DNA of 64,000 nucleotides, from the NCBI RefSeq assembly GCF_009017275.1, contig NZ_WBZC01000010.1, forward strand, positions 1 through 64,000. Direction: 5' to 3'. This document shows, piece after piece, positions 36,961-45,967 of the stretch (the first letter of the stretch is position 1; each line of letters starts with the position of its first letter). The DNA is from Alkaliphilus pronyensis (GTDB taxonomy: Bacteria; Bacillota; Clostridia; Peptostreptococcales; Natronincolaceae). The position numbers and the translations under genes were made by a program. The notes under the pieces are model-generated. The model was not told the DNA's origin and did not search any database. It was given only the letters and a program-made list of their open reading frames with translations.

Positions 36961-37336
36961 ACTTAAACTAAAATATGGACTTCCATTTTGTAGTATAAAA
37001 CTAACCTATCAGGAAAAAGTAATAGCATTAGACAATGTACTTATAGATACAGGTTCGGGTGGTACTGTTCTTAAGATGGACAAGGTAGAAGAAATAGGAA
37101 TCACTATAGAACCTAATGATACAATTGAAACCATCTCAGGTGTAGGTGGGTCAGAATTTGTGTATAAGAAAAAGGTAGATTTAATAAACTTAGGAGATTT
37201 GAGTAAGGAGAATTTCAAGGTAGAAATATGGGTAATGGATTATGGATTTGATATAAATGGAATAGTAGGAATGGATTTGTTAAAGGCAGTTGGAGTAGTC
37301 ATTGACCTAAAAAAGATGGTAGTGGGAGAAGCTTAG
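36953..37336 (+). CDS. Retropepsin-like aspartic protease
   Basis: 127 aa, about half a pepsin, so it should work as a dimer. The active-site motif is VLIDTGSGGTVLK near residue 30; a second hydrophobic-hydrophobic-Gly signature is in INGIVGMDLL near residue 102. No signal peptide is seen, so it is cytoplasmic. The start overlaps the upstream small gene. Both lie between a broken and an intact selC copy. Substrate unknown. Confidence 0.83.
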   Translation: MVKLKLKYGLPFCSIKLTYQEKVIALDNVLIDTGSGGTVLKMDKVEEIGITIEPNDTIETISGVGGSEFVYKKKVDLINLGDLSKENFKVEIWVMDYGFDINGIVGMDLLKAVGVVIDLKKMVVGEA

Positions 37337-37435
37337 AATACAGAAGAAAGAAATCATTTTAATTAGTATATTTTGAAATAGCCTAATGTATATAAGGATA
37401 GGAATCAAAGTTAACTATAAAAGAAAAATTATCCC

Positions 37436-37463
37436 TTGACACAACTCTCAAATGTGCTATACT
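37436..37463 (+). promoter_or_regulatory. selC promoter
   Basis: TTGACA (37436-37441), 16-base spacer, TATACT (37458-37463), 29 bases before the tRNA. Confidence 0.8.
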
Positions 37464-37492
37464 ATACTAGTCGCAATAAATTCAGACATCAT

Positions 37493-37589
37493 GGGAGTAG
37501 ATGGTGGCTGGTGTTGCCTCTGGTCTTCAAAACCAGCGCGAGGGGTTAAGAGCCTCTTGGGTGGGTTCGATTCCCACGTACTCCCGCCA
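37493..37589 (+). tRNA. selC: tRNA-Sec (anticodon TCA)
   Basis: 97 bases including an encoded CCA end. Acceptor GGGAGTA pairs with TACTCCC; the D arm is long; the anticodon stem CTGGT/ACCAG encloses CTTCAAA with TCA at 37527-37529; a long variable arm contains GAGG/CCTC; the T arm is GTGGG-TTCGATT-CCCAC. UGA-reading anticodon, long variable arm and extended D stem identify selenocysteine tRNA. It completes the selD-selA-selB set in the window. Confidence 0.96.
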
Positions 37590-37602
37590 TATTAAAATTA
37601 AG

Positions 37603-37629
37603 CTATAACAACAGGTTATAGTTTTTTTT
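37603..37629 (+). terminator. Intrinsic terminator of selC
   Basis: Stem CTATAAC/GTTATAG (37603-37609 with 37615-37621) followed by eight T residues. Confidence 0.88.
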
Positions 37630-37691
37630 GTTTTACAGTATTATTAAATAAAAACATTAGAATATTTATAATAATATATCAAATAATATAA

Positions 37692-37782
37692 ATGACAGGG
37701 AAAGAGAAGGATGAAAATGAAGGATTAGTTCGAGCTTAGATGTAATAAAAATGCTAAGGATTCCTACTCTTCACCCTGTCAT
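37692..37782. repeat. Inverted repeat ATGACAGGG, possible structured RNA
   Basis: ATGACAGGGAAAGAG at 37692-37706 is nearly complementary to 37767-37782, with a 2-base irregularity. The 60-base interior encodes nothing evident. No T-run follows. It may be a small mobile palindrome or an unannotated RNA. Confidence 0.4.
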
Positions 37783-37809
37783 AGTTTTGTAGTAATATAT
37801 ACCTGATAA

Positions 37810-37839
37810 TTGACAATTGTTATATCAAAAAGGTATTAT
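37810..37839 (+). promoter_or_regulatory. Probable promoter of the Fur-family gene
   Basis: TTGACA at 37811-37816 with a TATTAT-like -10 about 18 bases later. The -35 lies in the small palindrome AATTGACAATT, a possible autoregulation site. Confidence 0.45.
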
Positions 37840-37867
37840 TAAGTAAACAAAAAAAGTGGGAGATTAT

Positions 37868-38284
37868 ATGGAGTTTTTAGAGGAGAAACTAAAAAGAAAC
37901 GGATATAAAATAACAAAGCATAGAAGAGCAATTTTAAACATTTTTTTAGAGAGTGAAGAGCATTTACTTACAGCCGCTGAAATATATAATAGAATCATTA
38001 GTGAGTATAATAATATCAATTTTTCTACGGTATATAGAAACCTTGAAGCTATGACAAAAGCAAACGTTGTTAAACGCTTTAATTTAGACAATGGCGTTAA
38101 CTATTATGAGTTAAATGAGGGTGTACATCATCATCATTTAATATGCTTAGAATGTGGGCAAACAAAAATAACCAATTATTGCCCATTAAAAGAACCAAAG
38201 TTTTTGATGATACATGATGACTTCACACCGGTTGATCACAAATTAGAGATTTATGGATATTGCAAAAAATGCAATAAAGGTTAG
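37868..38284 (+). CDS. Fur-family (Fur/PerR-like) transcriptional regulator
   Basis: Metal-dependent repressor, 138 aa. A winged helix (GYKITKHRRAIL to NFSTVYRNLEAM) is followed by the His-rich metal motif VHHHHLICLECG and a second zinc pair CKKC near the C-terminus. The frame opens with GTG at 37856; ATG 37868 with GTGGGAG upstream is preferred. Iron, zinc or peroxide sensing cannot be told apart here. The nitroreductase that follows converges on it. Confidence 0.92.
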   Translation: MEFLEEKLKRNGYKITKHRRAILNIFLESEEHLLTAAEIYNRIISEYNNINFSTVYRNLEAMTKANVVKRFNLDNGVNYYELNEGVHHHHLICLECGQTKITNYCPLKEPKFLMIHDDFTPVDHKLEIYGYCKKCNKG

Positions 38285-38306
38285 GTTTATATATAATATA
38301 AACCTA
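38282..38306. terminator. Hairpin between the Fur-family gene and the nitroreductase
   Basis: Stem TAGGTTTATA/TATAAACCTA (10 bp), loop TATAA. No clear T-run on either strand, so its strength as a terminator is doubtful. Confidence 0.5.
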
Positions 38307-38307
38307 G

Positions 38308-38943
38308 TTAATCAATAATTGTTAAAACTTCATCTAACTCTTTTCTTGTAGGACTTTTAAGCTCTGACTCCTCCGGTACACCTAAGGGGGTCATTGCAAC
38401 TAAAGAATATCCTTCCTTTTTAAAACCTATATATTGCTCAATTTCACTGGTTGCATAATTTGGTCCCGTCATCCAACAGGTACCATAGCCTAAGCTGGCT
38501 GCTGCTAACAATAAATTTTCCATTGCAGCTCCAATATTTTGAATACCAGGTGCTGCTTTTAGAATTCTGTTGGCTTCTTCAGTTTTATTTGCAGCCATGA
38601 GAATATCACAGGCTGGAATTGGATATGGACCTGCAAAAACAAGTATTAATACTGGTGCATACTTAAAAAAGGTGTGGTAATGAAGATACTTTAACAAGTT
38701 TTTTTTCAGATCTTCCTTATCAGCTAGCTTTGCCAATTCATGGGTTTTGTCTTCTATTATTTCTGCTATCTTATTAATTTTACCTTCGTTTTTTATCACA
38801 ACAAAATGCCAGTTTTGAGCGTTTTTACCTGATGGGGCGTAGGTAGCAGCTTTTATTATTTCACGAATATCCTCCTCTGCTACTGCAAATTTTTTAAACT
38901 TTCGTACACTGTGTCTGTTATATACAAAACTTAGTTTACTCAT
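38308..38943 (-). CDS. Nitroreductase family protein
   Basis: Predicted FMN-dependent oxidoreductase, 211 aa. RHSVRKFKK at the N-terminus, APSGKNAQNWHFVVI, and the segment LAAASLGYGTCWM are family features. The physiological substrate is unknown. AAGGAGG lies upstream on the minus strand. It converges with the Fur-family gene. Confidence 0.9.
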   Translation of the reverse strand: MSKLSFVYNRHSVRKFKKFAVAEEDIREIIKAATYAPSGKNAQNWHFVVIKNEGKINKIAEIIEDKTHELAKLADKEDLKKNLLKYLHYHTFFKYAPVLILVFAGPYPIPACDILMAANKTEEANRILKAAPGIQNIGAAMENLLLAAASLGYGTCWMTGPNYATSEIEQYIGFKKEGYSLVAMTPLGVPEESELKSPTRKELDEVLTIID

Positions 38944-39108
38944 TTAAACTACCTCCTTTATTTTATAATATATTATATTTTTATGTATTTCAAAGGCTAT
39001 TTAACTAAGAGTCTTTATAATTAATTATGGTATAATAAATATATAAGTAAAAGTCAATATTAGTAATAGTCTAATAATTAGATAATCGTTAATAGAAGGG
39101 GTGAAAAA

Positions 39109-39366
39109 ATGCAAAAAAAATGGGTTAAACTGATTAATCTTGACGACCCCGTTGAAGCAGCTATAATACAGGATATATTAAAAACAGAAGGCATTGAAAC
39201 TAAGTCAAGGCTTAAGGATAATGCAGAGTATATGAAGCATATTACAGGTAATATATTTTCTACACAAGGAATTGACATATTTGTAGAAGACAATGAATAC
39301 TTAAATGCAATAGAAGTTATTAGAATATATAAAGATGAAGTTAATATTGATGAAGAGAATATATAA
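39109..39366 (+). CDS. DUF2007-like small protein
   Basis: 85 aa. LINLDDPVEAAIIQDILKTEGIETK and the later VEDNEYLNAIEVI fit the DUF2007 family, small cytoplasmic proteins with a putative signalling (PII-like) fold. No experimental role is known to me. It has its own leader (AGAAGGGGTG) and strong terminator, so it is monocistronic. Confidence 0.75.
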   Translation: MQKKWVKLINLDDPVEAAIIQDILKTEGIETKSRLKDNAEYMKHITGNIFSTQGIDIFVEDNEYLNAIEVIRIYKDEVNIDEENI

Positions 39367-39370
39367 AATA

Positions 39371-39409
39371 AAATAGAAATTACCCTGCGGTAATTTCTAT
39401 TTTATTTTT
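39371..39409. terminator. Strong terminator, probably bidirectional
   Basis: Perfect 14-bp stem AAATAGAAATTACC (39371-39384 with 39389-39402), loop CTGC, followed by TTATTTTTA; lies between convergent genes. Confidence 0.85.
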
Positions 39410-39437
39410 AGAATAAAAATCGTATAATTTAATAAAA

Positions 39438-39641
39438 CTATTCTTTACTTGCAGTTCTCTCCCTAAATAATAGAGTAATACAGTATGCACCTGCTACACC
39501 TACTAACGAATATACTATTCGACTTAGTATAGATTGCTGCCCACCAAATAATGCTGCTACAAGGTCAAATTGAAATAAGCCAATTAAACCCCAATTTAAA
39601 GCACCTATAATTACAAGACTAAGGGCTAAACGATCCATCAT
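39438..39641 (-). CDS. DUF378 family membrane protein
   Basis: 67 aa with two membrane helices. IIGALNWGLIGLFQFDLV followed by SRIVYSLVGVAGAY is the DUF378 signature. Function unknown; the family is common in Firmicutes. AAGGAG precedes its ATG on the minus strand. Confidence 0.9.
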   Translation of the reverse strand: MMDRLALSLVIIGALNWGLIGLFQFDLVAALFGGQQSILSRIVYSLVGVAGAYCITLLFRERTASKE

Positions 39642-39796
39642 GTCAACTCCTTTTCTATCTTATATTTACATCATATATAGTATGTATCTTTTTAGAAAAA
39701 TCATGCATTAATTAATAATTGAGTTTTGATTATACTTATTAAAATTTTTAAAAGACAAATACTATGTAACATCACCTTAAATTAGGAGAGAAGTAT

Positions 39797-40981
39797 ATGC
39801 TAAATAAAAAATCACTTAAAATAATAAAGGGCGGAAAAGAAAATACAATAAAACAAAGCTTTGAAGGTGCCGTAGCAACTCGTACAAGGTTAATGGGTGT
39901 TATTGCACTGAAAATCCATTGGGTAAGGGAAGACAAGCTAAACTATTTCCAATGGTTCTTGTTTGATTCAGAAGAGCATGGAATATATGACTATGAAGAT
40001 ATGCTTACAAATAATGTAATTAAGTCAGCGGAAATTACACAAAGATTTATGGGGCACTTGGGAGGAGAGATAGTAAATATAAACGAAGAAGAGGCAATGT
40101 ATCTAATACAATATTATGGATATCAGAACCTTATACATAAGAAAGATTTACCAAGCTTTTATAGCTATAGCTTTACTCTAAAAAAAGAAGTGCAACTAAG
40201 TTCAGAAAAACTAGATATATTGAATAAAAAGATTTATGAAGAAATAAGCTCCTATATTGAATTGATACATTATTTTATAATGCGAAAGGTAGGTAATGAT
40301 ATAGATGGTGCAGAATATTTATTATCAAAAGATACAATAAATTATGATTATAAGCCTACAGAAGGGGCGGCAGTTCTTTTAAAAAATGAAATAAGAATAT
40401 TAGAAAGTGATGGCATTAACTCTACTTATATATGTAAATCAGTTGTAGATAGAAATGAAGACTATAAAATAATTCATTCAAAGATATTAATAAATGAGGA
40501 AGAACTATCAATAGTAAATGCCGAAGTAATTGAGATTATAACTGTTTCACCAGAGGAGGTAGCATATGAAATAAAAAATACTGAGTACATTAAAACATAT
40601 GAGCTACAACAGCACTCAGAAAAGCTAATAGCCTCATTAGAGCATCTAAATAAAAATGCATTACAATATAATTTTAAACAGGGAAAAATGTATGTAGAAT
40701 TTAGAAAAAACAATCAACACGTAAAGAGAAAAACCTTCTACATAGGAGGGGATATATTAGCAATTTATTTTCTAAATCATTTTAACCAGTTTATTGTTTG
40801 CTACTATGATGAAGGGGATTATGCAATAATTGAAAAATCACTAATGACAATACCAGTAAGAAAAATCCTTAAGGAGCTGAGGGGAATAAAGCTAAAGGGA
40901 TCAATTATTTATGAATACGCCGAAGCAAAGGAAACTGACTTTTGTCAATACATTAATAGAGTAATAAAAGATATTGACTAA
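39797..40981 (+). CDS. Uncharacterised 394-aa protein
   Basis: I do not recognise this protein. It has no signal peptide or membrane helix and looks soluble. It is rich in Lys, Glu, Ile and Tyr; a region near residues 258-330 (EEVAYEIKNTEYIKTYELQQHSE and following) is helical and charged. Codon use matches the neighbours, so it is a real gene. Its ribosome binding site is AGGAGAGAAG. It precedes the BofC-domain gene but the gap of 64 bases leaves the operon open. Confidence 0.75.
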   Translation: MLNKKSLKIIKGGKENTIKQSFEGAVATRTRLMGVIALKIHWVREDKLNYFQWFLFDSEEHGIYDYEDMLTNNVIKSAEITQRFMGHLGGEIVNINEEEAMYLIQYYGYQNLIHKKDLPSFYSYSFTLKKEVQLSSEKLDILNKKIYEEISSYIELIHYFIMRKVGNDIDGAEYLLSKDTINYDYKPTEGAAVLLKNEIRILESDGINSTYICKSVVDRNEDYKIIHSKILINEEELSIVNAEVIEIITVSPEEVAYEIKNTEYIKTYELQQHSEKLIASLEHLNKNALQYNFKQGKMYVEFRKNNQHVKRKTFYIGGDILAIYFLNHFNQFIVCYYDEGDYAIIEKSLMTIPVRKILKELRGIKLKGSIIYEYAEAKETDFCQYINRVIKDID

Positions 40982-41045
40982 TAATTGAATAGTATTAACA
41001 ATATATGGTTATAATAACCTCCTAGAAGAATAAGGAGGTTAAATA

Positions 41046-41690
41046 ATGAGAAGGAGAAGACGAACCCCATACTTTTTAGCTTTTTTTGTAACTTTGATAT
41101 GCTTTGTAATTATTGGTTTTTTAGTGGGTTACTATATGAATCCATTATTAAATAAAGAACCACCCCAGAAAATAGCAGAAAAAGAAGATAATTCTCCTGA
41201 TGATTACCTACATTTAGACAGGGATAACTATGAAAGAGAGCTAGAGGAAAATGACGCTCCAGTGACCAGCTTTGAAGATAGTATTGATACAGATACTAGA
41301 ATGGTATTTAGAAGCCTATATACATCCTGTCAAAGTATTATAGATGAAGTAATTGAGCCGATGGATGAAATCGTTGGACTTAAGGAAGGGGCCTTTCGCA
41401 CCTTCACAGAAGAAAATATGTCAGAATGGCAAGTTGTAAAATTTTCTAATGATGAAGTAATACTATTTAGGAGGAAGAATCAAATATGTCCTAATCACTT
41501 TCTAGTTTCACAGGAGGACGGATTTATAGCAATATTTCAATATAATGAAGCCGGTGAAAAAATACTAGCTGAAAAAACCTCTATACCTATTTCTGTGCTT
41601 CCAACCATTGATCAAGATAAATTAAAAAGAGGTATACTATTAAAAAGCCGAGAGGAAGTAAATAGACTTTTAGAGGATTATAGTAGTTAG
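41046..41690 (+). CDS. BofC C-terminal domain protein
   Basis: 214 aa with a basic N-terminus, one membrane helix (about 9-30) and an extracytoplasmic part. The C-terminal 60 residues (DGFIAIFQYN to RLLEDYSS) match the BofC C-terminal domain. In Bacillus BofC blocks SpoIVB protease during sigma-K activation, and bofC lies next to ruvAB, as here. The N-terminal part differs from BofC, so the same function is not assured. Confidence 0.75.
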   Translation: MRRRRRTPYFLAFFVTLICFVIIGFLVGYYMNPLLNKEPPQKIAEKEDNSPDDYLHLDRDNYERELEENDAPVTSFEDSIDTDTRMVFRSLYTSCQSIIDEVIEPMDEIVGLKEGAFRTFTEENMSEWQVVKFSNDEVILFRRKNQICPNHFLVSQEDGFIAIFQYNEAGEKILAEKTSIPISVLPTIDQDKLKRGILLKSREEVNRLLEDYSS

Positions 41691-41704
41691 AAAAATAGTA
41701 AGTA

Positions 41705-41739
41705 AAAAAGGGAAATTGATTAAATCAATTTCCCTTTTT
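41705..41739 (+). terminator. Intrinsic terminator
   Basis: Perfect 16-bp stem AAAAAGGGAAATTGAT (41705-41720 with 41724-41739), loop TAA, the 3' arm ending in TTTTT. Confidence 0.9.
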
Positions 41740-41853
41740 GATTTATCTTTATAATAACTATTTTCATCTCTTGTTACTTCACTTTTTATATCAATATATG
41801 TTAAACTAAAACAATAGAAATATTGAGAAGGATATTATTGGAGGGAATAATCA

Positions 41854-42348
41854 GTGATAATTATCGGAATCGACCCAGGTATAGCAATTATGGGAATAGG
41901 AGTCATAAAATATGAAGGTAATAGCTTTAAACCAATTTACTATAATGCAATAAAAACCTCCAGTAAAACACCAACAGACCAACGTCTACGCATTATATAT
42001 GAAGAATTAAGCAAATTATTAGATACATATAAGCCAAACGTTATTGCTATCGAGGAGCTATTCTTTAATAATAACTCAAAGACAGCCTTTATAGTTGGAC
42101 AAGCTAGAGGAGTGGCAATATTATCTGCTGCTAATCGAAACATACCAGTTTATGAATACACACCACTACAAGTAAAGCAAGGGGTGGTTGGCTATGGTAG
42201 AGCCGACAAAAAACAAGTACAGCAAATGATTAAAACACTACTTTGCTTAAAAACAGTACCAAAGCCAGATGATGTAGCCGACGCTTTAGCAGTAGCAATA
42301 TGTCACGGTCATTCTGGTAATTTTAGTGATCTATTCAAAATAAAATAG
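41854..42348 (+). CDS. ruvC: Holliday junction resolvase RuvC
   Basis: Endonuclease that resolves Holliday junctions. 164 aa. The acidic active-site residues are in IIGIDPG (Asp7), AIEELFF and the C-terminal DDVADALAVAICH. GTG start with GGAGGGAAT upstream. First gene of the ruvC-ruvA-ruvB set. Confidence 0.96.
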   Translation: MIIIGIDPGIAIMGIGVIKYEGNSFKPIYYNAIKTSSKTPTDQRLRIIYEELSKLLDTYKPNVIAIEELFFNNNSKTAFIVGQARGVAILSAANRNIPVYEYTPLQVKQGVVGYGRADKKQVQQMIKTLLCLKTVPKPDDVADALAVAICHGHSGNFSDLFKIK

Positions 42349-42364
42349 ATGCGGAGGGATTAGA

Positions 42365-42949
42365 TTGTTTGAATATATAAAGGGGAAGATTTCAGAAGTA
42401 TTTATTGATAAAATAGTTATTGAAGCCAATGGTATAGGATATAGAATTAATAGTAGTATGAACAGTGTTACAGATGTTAATATAGGAGAAGATACGACAA
42501 TTTTCACCCATTTAGTAGTAAAAGAGGATGAAATGAGCTTATATGGCTTTACTACAAGGATGGAGCTGGATGTGTTTAGAAAGCTAATATCGGTGTCTAA
42601 GGTGGGTCCAAAGGTCGCCTCTGGAATATTATCAACATATACAGCAGATAAGCTAAGCGGATATATTAAAAGTAATAATGTATCGGCAATATCAAAGTCC
42701 CCAGGAGTCGGAAAGAAAACCGCTGAAAGAATTATACTTGAGTTAAAGGATAAGGTTGAAGTATCAGAAACCTTAGAGAGTATTAATGATAAAAAACAAG
42801 GTGCTTCAGAAAACAATGAAGCTATAGAAGCATTAATAGCACTAGGCTACAGTGGCTACGAGGCTAACAAGGCGTACAAGGCAGCCTTCCAAGAAGGACT
42901 ATCAACTGAGGATATGATTAGAAGGACATTAATATTATTAGGTAAGTAA
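42365..42949 (+). CDS. ruvA: Holliday junction DNA helicase subunit RuvA
   Basis: Tetrameric junction-binding protein, 194 aa. N-terminal OB fold ([23 protein letters not shown]), two helix-hairpin-helix motifs ([32 protein letters not shown]), and the C-terminal domain III that contacts RuvB. TTG start with GGAGGGATTA upstream. Confidence 0.96.
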   Translation: MFEYIKGKISEVFIDKIVIEANGIGYRINSSMNSVTDVNIGEDTTIFTHLVVKEDEMSLYGFTTRMELDVFRKLISVSKVGPKVASGILSTYTADKLSGYIKSNNVSAISKSPGVGKKTAERIILELKDKVEVSETLESINDKKQGASENNEAIEALIALGYSGYEANKAYKAAFQEGLSTEDMIRRTLILLGK

Positions 42950-42965
42950 AGGGTGGGTGGAGTCT

Positions 42966-43979
42966 ATGTTTAATGATGACCATAGGGTTATTTCAAATAA
43001 TATAAAACAAGAGGATATAGAAATAGAAGGTGGCTTAAGACCAAAATCTCTTGATGACTATATTGGGCAAGAGGGTGTCAAAGAAAGACTAAATATTTAT
43101 ATAAAGGCAGCCAAGCAAAGGAAGGAAGCCTTAGACCATGTTCTTTTATATGGACCTCCAGGCTTAGGTAAAACAACCTTGGCACATATTATTGCAAATG
43201 AAATGAATGGAAATATTCGTATAACCTCTGGTCCTGCAATAGAAAGACCTGGAGATTTAGCTGCAATACTTACAAACCTGTCGGAAAATGATGTTTTCTT
43301 TGTAGATGAGATACATAGATTAAATAGAACAGTAGAAGAGATTTTATACCCAGCAATGGAGGATTACGCATTAGATATTATTATAGGCAAAGGGCCTAGT
43401 GCTAGGTCTATAAGATTAGATTTACCTAGATTCACTTTAATTGGAGCAACAACTCGGGCTGGACTGTTAACCTCTCCCTTAAGGGATAGGTTTGGTGTAA
43501 TAAGCAAATTGGAATTATACACAACAGAGGAACTTACATATATAGTAAAAAGATCAGCATCCCTATTAAATGTCTTTATAGATGAGGAGGGGGCAATGGA
43601 GATTGCATCAAGATCAAGAGGAACCCCCAGAATAGCCAATAGACTTCTTAAAAGAGTTAGAGATTTTGCAGAAGTAAGAGCCAATGGAAGAATAACTAAG
43701 CAGGTTGCAGTAGATGCACTAAAATTAATGGAAATTGACTATTTAGGACTAGATCATGTAGATAAAAAGATGATAACAACAATTATAGATAATTTTTGCG
43801 GTGGACCAGTAGGACTAGATACCCTAGCTGCCTCTACAGGAGAAGAAAAAAATACCATAGAAGATGTCTATGAGCCATATCTATTACAGCTGGGCTTCAT
43901 TAATAGAACACCCAGAGGTAGAGTAGTAATGGAAAAGGCATATAGGCACTTTAACATAGCTTACAATAAAAAGGATTAG
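42966..43979 (+). CDS. ruvB: Holliday junction DNA helicase subunit RuvB
   Basis: AAA+ motor for branch migration, 337 aa. [11 protein letters not shown], Walker [10 protein letters not shown], Walker B VDEIHRL, sensor [15 protein letters not shown] and the C-terminal winged helix are all present. The frame opens with GTG at 42957; ATG 42966 is better spaced from AAAGGGTGGG. Confidence 0.97.
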   Translation: MFNDDHRVISNNIKQEDIEIEGGLRPKSLDDYIGQEGVKERLNIYIKAAKQRKEALDHVLLYGPPGLGKTTLAHIIANEMNGNIRITSGPAIERPGDLAAILTNLSENDVFFVDEIHRLNRTVEEILYPAMEDYALDIIIGKGPSARSIRLDLPRFTLIGATTRAGLLTSPLRDRFGVISKLELYTTEELTYIVKRSASLLNVFIDEEGAMEIASRSRGTPRIANRLLKRVRDFAEVRANGRITKQVAVDALKLMEIDYLGLDHVDKKMITTIIDNFCGGPVGLDTLAASTGEEKNTIEDVYEPYLLQLGFINRTPRGRVVMEKAYRHFNIAYNKKD

Positions 43980-43995
43980 GAGGATAGATTTCACT

Positions 43996-44211
43996 ATGGG
44001 TAATATAGGTAAGATTCTTGTTTTTGCAGGGTTAAGCTTAGCTGCTATAGGTTGCCTTATAATGCTTGGGGGCAGACTAGGACTGGGAAAGCTTCCAGGA
44101 GATATATTTATCAAAAAAGGAAACTTTACCTTTTATTTTCCACTGGTGACAAGTATAATTATAAGCATAGTTTTATCAATATTACTAAATCTATTTCTCA
44201 AAAGACGTTAA
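43996..44211 (+). CDS. DUF2905 family small membrane protein
   Basis: 71 aa with two membrane helices and the LGKLPGDIFIKKGNFTFYFP loop that marks DUF2905. Function unknown. Frequently found next to ruvB in Clostridia, as here, 16 bases downstream. Confidence 0.9.
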   Translation: MGNIGKILVFAGLSLAAIGCLIMLGGRLGLGKLPGDIFIKKGNFTFYFPLVTSIIISIVLSILLNLFLKRR

Positions 44212-44315
44212 GAAGGTAGCAATAGTACCAAATAACTACAGCAAAAAAATCAAAGGAATTAACATATGTTTGTCGAAGTAGTTACAGATGATGATAGAGA
44301 TGGAGTGGTTATTTA

Positions 44316-45962
44316 ATGAAGATGAGAATGAAGATGCTACTTATAGTACTAATTATTACTTGTATTGTAAGCTTACCCATTGTAACAACCTATGCTAATG
44401 AGAAGCCAATCCTTCCAAAATATATTGAGATAGGCTTATATTTTGGTTCCTCTGCTAAATCAGTAGTACACTTGAAATCATCAGCAGGATTTATTGGTGG
44501 AATCTATAAAGATGACATTTTTCAAAATATGCTAACCCTTATTGACTTTGAAGAGATAATATTAAGAAAGGATTCATATTATATTGAATCAGAGGGAAAT
44601 TTTGTTGAGTATACTGGAAATATAAAAGAAACAGGAAGCTTAAATATACAGGGTCCCTACCATATTCAAGTAGGAGATCCATTTGAATCTGCAATAGAAG
44701 CCCAAACCTTTTTAGAAGCGCTTGAAATACCTGAAGATTTATACCTAGCCTATGAAGCAGGAGAGTGGAAGGTTTTTGCAGGTTTTTATATTGATGAAGC
44801 AACAGCTAAGGAGAAAGCCGACCAGGTAAAGAATACCATAGGAATTAATAGTTATGTCATAACACCATCAAAGGATAGAGTGCAGGTGCTTGATGGGGAT
44901 GGAAATGGTATATTTGTTTTTAACTCAAAGGATGAAGTATATATACAAGCATTTCATGATAAAGGTGAAGAGCCTCTAATTAACCTAGAGGGGAGAAATT
45001 TTAGAGGAGCCATAACTGCCAAAAGAATGGTAGAAAATGATATGGCAATAGTAAATAGGCTACTATTGGAGGAGTACTTATATGGAGTAGTGCCTAAGGA
45101 AATGTCACCTTCCTGGCCATTGGAAGCCTTAAAGGCACAGGCAGTTGCTGCTAGAGGCTTTGCAATAACATCAATGACTAAGTTTCAAGATAAGGGATTT
45201 AATCTTTGCAATACAGTGAACTCTCAGGTATACGGAGGCTATGATATTGAGCATCCCAATACTAGTCGAGCTGTGGATGAAACAAAGGGGAAAATAATAA
45301 CCCATAATGGAGTACCTATTACGCCCTTTTATCATTCAAACAGTGGAGGGCGAACGGAAAACAGTGAAAATATTTGGTCTTCTAGCCTTGAATATATTAG
45401 AGGAAAAGAGGATGAATACTCACTAGATGCACCAAATTCAAGCTGGTCGGTTGTATTGAACAAGGCTGAAATAGAGAATATACTTATCAAAAATCAGATA
45501 GATGTAGGTAAGTTAATTGATATTAAAATAATTGAAGCATCTCCAAATGGAAGAGTACTAGAAATGCTGGTACAAGGCACCAAAGGTGAAGAGATATTAA
45601 AAAAGCAAAAAAGTAGATTTGTTTTTGGTTTAAGAAGCTCTTGCTTTACAATTCAGAATGGTGGAGAAACAGATGCTATAGCCATGCAGGCATCATCAAC
45701 GCCCCAAAGTGTTAATCTTCAGGGAATAAATGTTATTACCTCAACAGGTGTAAAAAAATTGAACTCAACCACAAATATCAATATATATAATGGGAAAAGC
45801 TATAATAGTAAAAAGATTGATAAAGATATATTTATTTTCAATGGACAAGGCTTTGGACATGGTCTAGGTATGAGTCAGTACGGAGCTAAAAGAATGGCAG
45901 AAATGAACTATACCTATGAAGATATACTATCCTTTTATTATACTAACATAAAGGTGGAATAA
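44316..45962 (+). CDS. SpoIID/LytB domain protein
   Basis: Exported peptidoglycan-active protein, 548 aa. Signal peptide at 1-27. The central part (about 110-180) looks SPOR-like. The SpoIID domain starts near residue 240: [35 protein letters not shown] and the C-terminal [16 protein letters not shown] are its signatures. SpoIID-type enzymes cleave glycan strands, in sporulation or elsewhere. It is placed between ruvB and queA in many Clostridia. The start is weakly supported (GATGGAGTGG). Confidence 0.9.
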   Translation: MKMRMKMLLIVLIITCIVSLPIVTTYANEKPILPKYIEIGLYFGSSAKSVVHLKSSAGFIGGIYKDDIFQNMLTLIDFEEIILRKDSYYIESEGNFVEYTGNIKETGSLNIQGPYHIQVGDPFESAIEAQTFLEALEIPEDLYLAYEAGEWKVFAGFYIDEATAKEKADQVKNTIGINSYVITPSKDRVQVLDGDGNGIFVFNSKDEVYIQAFHDKGEEPLINLEGRNFRGAITAKRMVENDMAIVNRLLLEEYLYGVVPKEMSPSWPLEALKAQAVAARGFAITSMTKFQDKGFNLCNTVNSQVYGGYDIEHPNTSRAVDETKGKIITHNGVPITPFYHSNSGGRTENSENIWSSSLEYIRGKEDEYSLDAPNSSWSVVLNKAEIENILIKNQIDVGKLIDIKIIEASPNGRVLEMLVQGTKGEEILKKQKSRFVFGLRSSCFTIQNGGETDAIAMQASSTPQSVNLQGINVITSTGVKKLNSTTNINIYNGKSYNSKKIDKDIFIFNGQGFGHGLGMSQYGAKRMAEMNYTYEDILSFYYTNIKVE

Positions 45963-45967
45963 TATTT

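Noticed and set aside
36048-37492. Integrase-bearing genomic island at selC
   Set aside because: No integrase or transposase gene and no 3'-end tRNA repeat was found, so the insertion idea is kept as a hypothesis only.
37806-37829. Canonical Fur box before the Fur-family gene
   Set aside because: Only the short AATTGACAATT palindrome is symmetric; a full 7-1-7 box is not present.
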